From Cytophagales bacterium (lineage in GTDB: Bacteria > Bacteroidota > Bacteroidia > Cytophagales > Cytophagaceae), in NCBI GenBank assembly GCA_025360235.1, contig JANYCO010000412.1, positions 1 to 5,369 on the forward strand: a DNA stretch of 5,369 nucleotides. Direction: 5' to 3'. Made by a program: the position numbers and the translations under genes. This document shows, piece after piece, positions 1 through 5,369 of the stretch (the stretch's first letter is position 1; every line of letters starts with the position of its first letter). The notes under the pieces are model-generated. The model was not told the DNA's origin. It made no database searches and saw only the letters and a program-made list of their open reading frames with translations.

Positions 1-441
1 TTTTTCTTTTTTATTTTGTTTATTCTGTCCATTTATTTTGGAGTAAGAATAAGTATTGGGAACATAATCTCTAAAGTCTTTATTGTCACCAATGATTTTA
101 GATAATCCTTCTTGTGTACCTATGTTAAGTCTATTTTTAAAAAAGTAACTTTCGATTCCTACTGTAACTGAATAATTACTTATTTGATTAAGTATATTTT
201 GAGTCATCAATGTTTTGTTTTTCTCTGTAGTTATTATGTCCACAAGATTATATATCGTATTATAAGTGGCATAGTTTGTTGTTTGAATGTTCTTGACAAC
301 AATGTTGGAAAGAACTCTTGCTTTTAATTCATCTTGTTTTTCGGAAATAATACTTGATAGTTTATCAACATCAATGTTTTGCATTTGGGCTTTTGCACAT
401 GAAATACTTATTACAAAAACCACTAAGATGATTTTTTTCAT
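1..441 (-). CDS. Small exported protein of unknown function (5' part, cut by window edge)
   Basis: Reading leftward from the ATG at 441-439 gives 147 codons without a stop, so the gene continues beyond the left edge. The protein starts MKKIILVVFVISISCAKAQ: a two-Lys n-region, a hydrophobic core and AKA|Q, which fits signal peptidase I cleavage after residue 18. Cys15 is present, but the residues before it (S-I-S) do not make a good lipobox (Ser at -3), so a lipoprotein is less likely. The mature part is polar and rich in Asn, Ile, Lys and Thr, apparently helical (IDVDKLSSIISEKQDELKAR), with no metal-binding or catalytic motif I can name. Lys/Asn-rich residues (NGQNKQNKKEK) lie at the left edge. 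I do not recognise the family. Export to periplasm or cell surface is inferred from the signal peptide. There is no Shine-Dalgarno sequence; the start is fixed by the signal peptide. It lies in the same direction as the recombinase remnant, 249 bp downstream of that gene's stop, so it probably has its own promoter. Confidence 0.8.
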   Translation of the reverse strand, partial: MKKIILVVFVISISCAKAQMQNIDVDKLSSIISEKQDELKARVLSNIVVKNIQTTNYATYNTIYNLVDIITTEKNKTLMTQNILNQISNYSVTVGIESYFFKNRLNIGTQEGLSKIIGDNKDFRDYVPNTYSYSKINGQNKQNKKEK

Positions 442-465
442 ATTATTATTATTATTATTATTATT
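442..465 (-). repeat. (AAT)8 trinucleotide repeat directly before the start codon
   Basis: On the minus strand, eight uninterrupted AAT units end exactly at the ATG of the exported protein (441). The tract occupies the place of a ribosome-binding site. A/T-rich leaders are normal in Bacteroidota, where initiation often does not use Shine-Dalgarno pairing, so the tract may simply be an unstructured leader. A perfect eight-unit repeat can also change length by replication slippage. That would alter the distance to the promoter but not the reading frame, because no in-frame ATG lies upstream: an in-frame TAG occurs at 489-487. Confidence 0.9.
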
Positions 466-690
466 TAGTTTTAAATCGGATTCAGGCTATGTATAGCTAA
501 TTATTTAGACCGTTAAAATTTAACTTATTCCTGCTGATATTTTTTTTCAATTTATGAAAAAATATAAAACTTGCATTACTAAATAAATACTTACTTAATA
601 CAATAAGTATATATACGTATCTGATAAACAAGTATAAGACAAATATTTCTTATTTAATTATAACAAATGTTAATATCAGGTCGTATTTAT
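466..690. other. AT-rich spacer between recombinase remnant and exported-protein gene
   Basis: No gene-like reading was found in this spacer. On the minus strand the sequence TAAATTTT (522-515) is one base off the Bacteroidota -7 box TAnnTTTG, with a TTG at 550-548. The 25-base gap between them is longer than the usual 19-21 or so, so this is a weak promoter candidate for the exported protein. The right part holds short palindromes: ATACTTA/TAAGTAT at 587-593 and 604-610, ATACGTAT at 613-620, and TAACA/TGTTA at 661-665 and 668-672. None is followed by a convincing T-run, so no intrinsic terminator is called for the recombinase gene. Confidence 0.5.
604..620 (+). repeat. Left copy of 17-bp imperfect inverted repeat flanking the recombinase remnant
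   Basis: The sequence TAAGTATATATACGTAT matches the reverse complement of 1859-1875 (TAAGTATTAATACGTAT) at 15 of 17 positions; the two mismatches are adjacent, near the centre. It lies about 70 bp beyond the recombinase stop codon. Just to its left, AATACTTACT (586-595) is also found as an exact direct copy at 1868-1877 inside and next to the right repeat. Paired repeats on both sides of a tyrosine recombinase gene suggest recombination sites or element ends, but low sequence complexity makes chance similarity possible. Confidence 0.4.
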
Positions 691-1668
691 TTAAAGTAGA
701 TTCTTATTTGCATCATCAATTACAGAATTATCAAAACTATCGAGGTAATTTTGAGTTACACTTTCGCTACTATGTCCAAGACTCTCACTTATGACGGCAG
801 TAGGAACATTGCTTCTTTTTAAAACTGTAGCGTAACTATGCCTTGCTACGTATGAAGTAAGATTCAGATCAATCTCTAATTTCTTTCCTATTTCTTTTAG
901 GTTAGTATTATGCTCTTTGTTTTTATCTAATATATAATCACGTAATTGTTTTCCTCCAAGTTCTTTGTCTATGATTGGAAAAATATACCCCTTTTGGTTC
1001 TTATCGGACTTTTTGAATAAAGAAAGTATTAAATTTATTTCGTCCGTTATTTTAATAGAAATAACCTTTGGTACTTTTAAAGTGTTAATAGTTTTTTTTC
1101 TTTGGTATTCGATTCTGTCAACTTTTATATTCTTACCCCACTCTAAAATTGCCATATCACCAAAGTTTATTCCTTGGCATAAGTAAGAAAACATAAAATA
1201 GTTTTTACTATACCTCTCTGGAGAACCTGTTTCCGCATTATATCTATGAATAGTTATTACCTGGTCTTTGGTCAGCGCTCTTTTTAGTGCCGTTCCACCA
1301 CGGATTTTAAAAGCCTTGAAGGGGTATTGTTCTTGTTTAACTAAGTTCTGACTGATCGCTTCATTATAAACGGCTCTTAATGTTCTTAATCGAATGCTAA
1401 TGGTTGTTTTGCTGATAGATGTCTTGACTATTTTAGGCTTATCATTCTTTTTCTTTTCCGGTGTTTTTTTCGCTTGAGGTATGGATATAAAATCTTCATA
1501 TCCTTTTAAAAAATGAGTGGTTATGTGGTCAAATGTTATATCCTTCTCGCCGGTATATTTTTTTAAAGAGTCAAGCAGATTTTTATATATCCGGTAATTC
1601 CCAAATTGTTCCTTTTGTAAAAGTTTTTCATTAAACTTTTCTATAAACTCAAAAACAGATTTGGGTTT
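691..1668 (-). pseudogene. Tyrosine recombinase / integrase of Bacteroidetes type, N-terminally truncated
   Basis: Reading leftward, about 325 codons form one continuous integrase reading ending at TAA (693-691). A SAM-like core-binding domain comes first (about 1668-1300; KPKSVFEFIEKF, FGNYRIYKNLLDSL, ITFDHITTHFLKGYEDF, then IRLRTLRAVYNEAIS). The catalytic domain follows, with the hairpin Lys in RKKT (1095-1093), ARHSYA with Arg at 843-841, LGHSS with His at 774-772, and NYLDSF with the nucleophile Tyr at 747-745. The usual first catalytic Arg is not evident: the segment reads SYLCQGINFGDMAILEW, with Asn at the aligned place. CTnDOT-like integrases are known also to lack this Arg. The first HxxR residue is Tyr (YVAR). 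The N-terminal arm-binding domain (usually about 80-100 residues) is missing. No in-frame ATG, GTG or TTG lies between the TGA at 1725-1723 and the ATG at 1194-1192, which begins inside the catalytic domain. A truncated, probably inactive gene is the best reading. A frameshift was checked for upstream: the minus-strand frames inspected there do not read like an integrase N-terminus. Base composition is visibly more AT-rich than the surface gene to the right. Confidence 0.75.
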
Positions 1669-1725
1669 AAAACTGCTGCAAAAGGCAATTTTCCTAAGAG
1701 ATAGTTTAGAAAAAGAGATAATTCA
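1660..1725. other. Probable rearrangement junction: coding sense switches from minus to plus
   Basis: Integrase similarity on the minus strand stops at about 1668 (KPKSVFEF...), just where an arm-binding domain should continue, and the in-frame TGA follows at 1725-1723. From 1670 the plausible coding sense is on the plus strand. Two gene interiors in opposite orientation therefore appear to be joined here. A deletion, an inversion end-point or an assembly chimera would all leave this pattern. The exact break cannot be placed without an intact homologue. Confidence 0.4.
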
Positions 1726-1801
1726 GTTCGAAATAAATTGCAAAAGTAATTGTTTGCAAAAATTGGAATTGGAGATTCAAAAGCTAAAAAGCAGCAAGTA
1801 A
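1670..1801 (+). pseudogene. Possible 3' fragment of an unrecognised plus-strand gene
   Basis: From about 1670 to the TAA at 1799-1801 the plus strand reads KLLQKAIFLRDSLEKE, IIQFEINCKSNCLQ, KLELEIQKLKSSK, a Lys/Glu/Leu-rich stretch that could form a helix or coiled coil, as protein C-termini often do. Minus-strand frames read here give Phe/Leu/Asn-rich non-protein-like strings, the usual look of antisense. To the left the same plus frame runs into the antisense of the recombinase, so any 5' part of this gene is missing. I do not recognise the family. It could also be a chance open stretch of 43 codons. Confidence 0.3.
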
Positions 1802-1827
1802 TTTTAAAAAATTATTCGATAGGCAAT

Positions 1828-1881
1828 AAAAAAAATCAGTAATAGTACTAAAAACAAAATACGTATTAATACTTACTGATT
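1828..1881 (-). terminator. Stem-loop followed by T-run, candidate leftward terminator
   Basis: AATCAGTAA (1834-1842) pairs with TTACTGATT (1873-1881). Read on the minus strand, the stem is followed directly by a run of T (complement of A1828-A1835), the arrangement of an intrinsic terminator. The loop is long (30 bases), the stem is AT-rich, and no minus-strand gene is visible to its right, so the role is uncertain. The loop includes part of the 17-bp inverted repeat at 1859-1875, so the structure could instead belong to a recombination site. Confidence 0.25.
1859..1875 (-). repeat. Right copy of 17-bp imperfect inverted repeat flanking the recombinase remnant
   Basis: The reverse complement, TAAGTATTAATACGTAT, matches 604-620 at 15 of 17 positions. 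The copy contains the palindrome ATACGTAT (1859-1866), also present at 613-620, and overlaps the direct repeat AATACTTACT (1868-1877; other copy 586-595). It lies about 155 bp before the start of the giant exported protein, on the far side of the recombinase remnant and the sense-switch junction from the left copy. Confidence 0.4.
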
Positions 1882-2029
1882 ATACCTTAAAAAATATAAC
1901 TGGCTCACGCAATAACTATTACTAAAAAATATAATAGAATAAAATTCAAACCAATATTTTGACGCCTAAAATAATTTCTTTCTTCTTACCAAAACCTATT
2001 AACTTGTAAAACTAATAAACCTCACTTCT

Positions 2030-5000
2030 ATGAAAAAACTCTACTGCATTGCCCTGCTACTGCTTTTCGTTTTTGTTTCGACACAAGCCCAAATCATCAC
2101 CTCTGTAAACAATCCACAATCCATCACTGCCTGTGGAGCGCCTGTTCCGTTTACTGTTCATTTTGGCGCAGATACTGCTTCAACATTTAACTTATCTGTT
2201 GCACTTCGCAATGGTTTTGAAGTGGTTTCTGTTACTTCGACCAAAGGGGTTTCGTTGAATAACACCAACAGACGGCTCCCTGTATTTACCCTCTCTGGAG
2301 GTCCGTTTACTTCTACTGATTCACTTACTTATTTTATGCAGGCTATATGTGGCGCTCAGGGGGCAGTCATTCGTGATACCATAAGAGTTCCCAATACTGG
2401 ACAAACCATTCTTACTGGTTCATACGGAGTACAGAGTGCCAGCATGACTTTTAATTCCAGTGACGCCGTTAATTATTCCTTCACTGGGATCTTAGGACAA
2501 AGTTTTCTAAGAAGAACCATTATACGTAATCAAGGAAACGCTTCCTTCTCCGGGGATCTTAGCTTTGGTGTAATTTTCGGACAAGGATTATTAATTGATT
2601 CTATCTATGCCATTACATCTAACGGAAGTCCAATCACGCTTACATCTTTTATTCAAACAGGAGATTCCGCTTTGTTCAGGGCAAGATTTTCAGGTATTTC
2701 TATCACTGATTATATCACTCTGGTGGAACGGGTAAAAATTGTTTCCTGCATAGGCATAAACAGCAGGGGAAAATCTTCTTATAGTATTTTTTATGGTTGT
2801 GACGGAGGCAGTTTATGCAACCAGGTATTGCACTCGGAAACTGCTGTTGTGAGTGATGGTGTTATACAATTAAACATCAGTCCAATTTCATGGAAAGACA
2901 GCACCTGTTATTATGGACCACGTGATGTGGGATTTGTAGTTAAAAATAATGGTGGAGCAATTATCACAGATCTGAAATTAAAATTTTCCAGAAATCTTTT
3001 ATACTATGCAGCGGTTAATAAAAATGAAATTTCTTTAACTATCAGTGATACTTCAACTACACACCTTTTATTAGACAGCACAGAATATCAGTACTCCTAT
3101 GATCCAAATTTTACCCAGCTTACTTGCGGTGTTGACCCTTCAAATTTAATGAATAATAAATTCTACACAGTGGATAGCCTATATCCTGGTGATTCACTTA
3201 TTTTCAATTACAGGGAACATTATTGCTGTCCTAATCCCAACCATCCATACTCTTTCAACGGTACTCATTTGATAAGAGGGAATGGTACGCTGTTAGCCAA
3301 CTTTAAAAATATTTGTGGTGTATCCCAGGTATTCGTTTCTGAAAGCGATCCTGTTGGAGATATTAGTTTTCATCAGTTGCCTATTGACCTTCCTGCATCA
3401 GACATTAATCAGGGAGAGGTAATTGATATAGTGGCGGTCAACAATGATTTTGGTAATATTATATCTACTCTTGTTAACCAGGCAGGAAGTGTCTTAAAAG
3501 TACGCTTGCGACTTGACCCCGGACTGGAGTTTGACTACTTAAATGGTGTTGTGATCCAACCTAAGACAAGTAGTTCTCTTTCCCCTTATAAAATTTTGTC
3601 TATCGGTAATGCAACTATTGCAGACGGCGATACAATAGAAGCCTATTTTAATATTCCTGATAGTTTATATTCGCCCAACTGGACAAGTTTCTGGACCAAT
3701 TCAGAAATTTTATTTTCACTCAAAGGAAGCTGTGCAGCCGGAGCTCTTACAAAGCCCAAATCGAATTTCACTCAGGAGGTATTTTTTATTCCCGATACCT
3801 TATGTACGGATGGTTGTCAGGGAATACCGCTCACCAAGCAAACCAAGGGGGTTAATGTTCATTGTCCAGGGTGCCGAAATCCCGGGATTGTGATTAAAAA
3901 ATTCACTATGAAACGAACTTCGCTGGGTGAAAAAGACGATGACGATAATTTATTACCCGATAGCCCTGTAGGAAAAGTAGATCCTCTTAACCCTAAAATA
4001 AAACTAGGTCGTGCCTTATTGGGCGATACAGTACAAGCCACCATGTCCAGTTTTATTACAGACGGTAAACCGGGCCATCAGTACAAAGACTTGGGCTTTA
4101 ATTTTACCCATGCCGAATACAGAATGACGAATGCAGACCTAAGTTATTTCAGACTGATCGGAGCCACCGTTATGGTAAGCCACAATGGGGGATTATACCA
4201 GACTGTTTCTTATCCACTCTCCAGGATCATAAAAACACCAACCGAACTTTTCTTTGATCTCTCTATCGACAGCCTTGTACCTCTTGGCTTGTCTGGCTTT
4301 TCAAAATACGAAGTTGCGGACAGTTTCAAAGTAATCGCCCAATTTGAGGTCATCAAAAATCCTTTTCAGGTAGCAGGGATTTATAATTATCCTTTGGATG
4401 GTATTTCCAATTATATGTATGTAAGTGCTGTTCCCTCAGATAAGGTAACTGTCGGAGATGTAAACGATTCCACTACTGTTTTAGACAGTACAAAGCAATA
4501 TTACTGCGAAGCCTATGGTGGAAATTTCACGCTTATAGGCAAGAGGATAATCGGAAATTCGGTCAATACAAGTAACTCCCGAATTGTAAATGGACAAAAC
4601 AACCCTTGTGCCAAAGAAGTACGATTGCTGAGTTCCTATTTCAGTTTTGGACAAGACACTCCCGACTTGTTTCCTTTTGAATACCGGAAAGCGGCGCAAT
4701 TAGATTCAGTGGTGTATAAAATCCCTTTCGGTTATAAGCTCGACAGCGTATATGTAGAAAATGCTTTTGTGCAAAAAGATGGGGCTGGCAATCCTAATTA
4801 TTATTCTCAAAAAATACCTTCCTCAGTTACCCCTGACAGGAAAAGTGGAGATACCCTTGTATTTCGTCCTACTTCCTGGTACACTACGTTTACAGATTTT
4901 ACTTCCAATAATACTAAAGGACAATTGTACTACCCTGATGAAAATTATGAACTGATGATCAGAGTTTTTGTAAGTCCTAAATGTAGTTCAGCCCCTGACA

Positions 5001-5369
5001 GCACCTACGATCATTACCTTGGAAGTACTTTCAGCCAATTGCCTGGTATCACAAAGGACAGCACATTTATTGCCAACCTTTCTCCCTCCATTGTTCCTCC
5101 ACTTATTGCCCCGAAAGCTGATCTGGTACTTGTACCTGACACCGCCGAAATACAGGAGCAGTCAAAAATTACTTGTGATTCCAGAATCAGTTTAATTAAC
5201 AACAGTAATAGTTTTGAGGCCACAAATACTTATATAACCGTATTTTCTCCTTCAGGCAGGTACACCCTCACGGATGTACATCTAAAGGGAGATACCGTAG
5301 ATTTTCCGAATGTAAACAGCATCTATCAACTTAATACGATTCCTAAATCGGGACTAAAACAAATCAGTA
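2030..5369 (+). CDS. Giant secreted multi-domain surface protein (5' part, cut by window edge)
   Basis: From the ATG at 2030 there are 1113 complete codons with no stop, so the gene runs past the right edge. Residues 1-20 are a signal peptide (MKKLYCIALLLLFVFVSTQA|Q) suited to signal peptidase I, which fixes the start. The remainder is Ser/Thr/Asp/Asn-rich, with alternating beta-strand patterns, frequent aromatic residues and recurring 'DS' turns (DSL, DST, DSV), as in modular beta-sandwich adhesins. Cysteines are scattered among the modules (35, 107, 293, Cys-Cys 399-400, CPGC 612-615, 1049). A segment from about 285 (SWKDSTCYYGP, then VGFVVKNNGGAIITDLKLKF) and one from about 1045 (KITCDSRISLINNS) look like comparable module starts of CARDB/DUF11-like type. 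Residues 627-648 hold an Asp-rich loop after an RTSLG motif. Known long proteins of this build in Bacteroidota usually go through the type IX secretion system and end in a C-terminal sorting or gliding-associated domain; that end lies outside the window. A cell-surface or adhesion role is inferred from architecture. No enzyme motif was seen. Confidence 0.85.
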   Translation, partial: MKKLYCIALLLLFVFVSTQAQIITSVNNPQSITACGAPVPFTVHFGADTASTFNLSVALRNGFEVVSVTSTKGVSLNNTNRRLPVFTLSGGPFTSTDSLTYFMQAICGAQGAVIRDTIRVPNTGQTILTGSYGVQSASMTFNSSDAVNYSFTGILGQSFLRRTIIRNQGNASFSGDLSFGVIFGQGLLIDSIYAITSNGSPITLTSFIQTGDSALFRARFSGISITDYITLVERVKIVSCIGINSRGKSSYSIFYGCDGGSLCNQVLHSETAVVSDGVIQLNISPISWKDSTCYYGPRDVGFVVKNNGGAIITDLKLKFSRNLLYYAAVNKNEISLTISDTSTTHLLLDSTEYQYSYDPNFTQLTCGVDPSNLMNNKFYTVDSLYPGDSLIFNYREHYCCPNPNHPYSFNGTHLIRGNGTLLANFKNICGVSQVFVSESDPVGDISFHQLPIDLPASDINQGEVIDIVAVNNDFGNIISTLVNQAGSVLKVRLRLDPGLEFDYLNGVVIQPKTSSSLSPYKILSIGNATIADGDTIEAYFNIPDSLYSPNWTSFWTNSEILFSLKGSCAAGALTKPKSNFTQEVFFIPDTLCTDGCQGIPLTKQTKGVNVHCPGCRNPGIVIKKFTMKRTSLGEKDDDDNLLPDSPVGKVDPLNPKIKLGRALLGDTVQATMSSFITDGKPGHQYKDLGFNFTHAEYRMTNADLSYFRLIGATVMVSHNGGLYQTVSYPLSRIIKTPTELFFDLSIDSLVPLGLSGFSKYEVADSFKVIAQFEVIKNPFQVAGIYNYPLDGISNYMYVSAVPSDKVTVGDVNDSTTVLDSTKQYYCEAYGGNFTLIGKRIIGNSVNTSNSRIVNGQNNPCAKEVRLLSSYFSFGQDTPDLFPFEYRKAAQLDSVVYKIPFGYKLDSVYVENAFVQKDGAGNPNYYSQKIPSSVTPDRKSGDTLVFRPTSWYTTFTDFTSNNTKGQLYYPDENYELMIRVFVSPKCSSAPDSTYDHYLGSTFSQLPGITKDSTFIANLSPSIVPPLIAPKADLVLVPDTAEIQEQSKITCDSRISLINNSNSFEATNTYITVFSPSGRYTLTDVHLKGDTVDFPNVNSIYQLNTIPKSGLKQIS
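3908..3973 (+). other. Asp-rich, Ca-binding-like loop within the surface protein
   Basis: Residues 627-648 read MKRTSLGEKDDDDNLLPD followed by SPVG. The pattern R-T-x-x-G, then an Asp/Asn run and L-P-D, resembles the thrombospondin type 3-like loops (DxNxDGLPD) that commonly join modules in long Bacteroidota surface proteins, where they bind Ca2+. It follows the CPGC motif (612-615) by about a dozen residues and precedes a new beta-rich segment, so it probably marks a module boundary. Ca2+ binding is inferred. The run differs from the usual loop by four consecutive Asp and no Gly before Leu. Confidence 0.45.

Larger units (their letters stand above)
1802..2029. other. AT-rich spacer and leader of the surface-protein gene
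   Basis: No gene is seen here. The left half carries an inverted repeat with a T-run on the minus strand, plus the right copy of the 17-bp repeat. Nearer the gene, TATTTTG at 1955-1961 resembles the Bacteroidota -7 box TAnnTTTG but is one base short, and no TTG sits at the expected distance upstream, so no promoter is called. The last 30 bases before the ATG are A/C/T-rich with no Shine-Dalgarno sequence, which is normal for this phylum. Confidence 0.5.

Noticed and set aside
287..496. 69-codon open frame on the plus strand
   Set aside because: It runs antisense to the exported-protein gene, which has a clear signal peptide, and its end reads the (ATT)n repeat as poly-Leu.
661..672. TAACA-AA-TGTTA hairpin as terminator of the recombinase gene
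   Set aside because: The stem has only five AT-rich pairs, a two-base loop and no following T-run.
965..1186. 73-codon open frame on the plus strand
   Set aside because: It is antisense to the conserved catalytic domain of the recombinase; its Phe/Ile-rich sequence is the usual look of the complement of a Lys-rich gene.
691..1194. Stand-alone 167-residue catalytic-domain recombinase starting at the ATG at 1194
   Set aside because: The integrase reading continues in frame without a break for about 158 codons upstream through a full core-binding domain, so this ATG is internal to the original gene.
1955..1961. TATTTTG as a -7 promoter box for the surface gene
   Set aside because: It is one base short of TAnnTTTG and has no TTG at the expected upstream distance.
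3859..4044. 61-codon open frame on the minus strand
   Set aside because: It is a shadow inside the giant surface-protein gene, with no start context or recognisable domain.
4481..4699. 72-codon open frame on the minus strand
   Set aside because: It is a shadow inside the surface-protein gene, whose own frame is continuous across it.
4761..4955. 64-codon open frame on the plus strand
   Set aside because: It is an out-of-frame reading within the surface-protein gene; Leu/Ile-rich with no independent support.
5014..5223. 69-codon open frame on the minus strand
   Set aside because: It is a shadow inside the surface-protein gene; the hydrophobic start is the complement of Asn/Asp/Ser codons.

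Overview
The window looks like chromosomal DNA of a Bacteroidota bacterium (Flavobacteriia, Cytophagia or Sphingobacteriia type). The basis is its AT-rich spacers, start codons preceded by A/T tracts with no Shine-Dalgarno sequence, signal peptides ending in 'AQ', a Bacteroidetes-type tyrosine recombinase, and a very long secreted beta-rich protein like the surface proteins common in this phylum. The exact genus cannot be told from the sequence.

Layout from left to right: (1) 1-441, minus strand: the N-terminal 147 codons of a small exported protein of unknown function, running off the left edge. Eight AAT triplets directly abut its start codon. (2) 442-690: very AT-rich spacer containing short palindromes. 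(3) 691 to about 1668, minus strand: a tyrosine recombinase with a complete core-binding and catalytic part, but without its N-terminal arm-binding domain and without any in-frame ATG, GTG or TTG before the catalytic half. It is probably a truncated pseudogene. (4) About 1670-1801: the sequence switches sense, and the only protein-like reading is on the plus strand, a short Lys/Glu/Leu-rich tail of an unrecognised gene. This is a likely rearrangement junction. (5) 1802-2029: AT-rich spacer with a stem-loop followed by a T-run on the minus strand. (6) 2030-5369, plus strand: the first 1113 codons of a giant secreted protein, open to the right edge, with a signal peptide, several Cys-containing beta-rich modules and one Asp-rich, Ca-binding-like loop.

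The most notable structure is that the recombinase remnant is bracketed by a 17-bp imperfect inverted repeat (15/17 matches, 604-620 and 1859-1875). The same two places also share the direct repeat AATACTTACT. The right copy lies about 155 bp upstream of the surface-protein start. This could be the footprint of a small integrated or invertible element next to a surface gene. That reading is an inference: both repeats are AT-rich and short.

No rRNA, tRNA, CRISPR array or complete insertion sequence was seen. The window does not by itself demonstrate a new system. The recombinase remnant beside a giant exported protein is the part worth following up.
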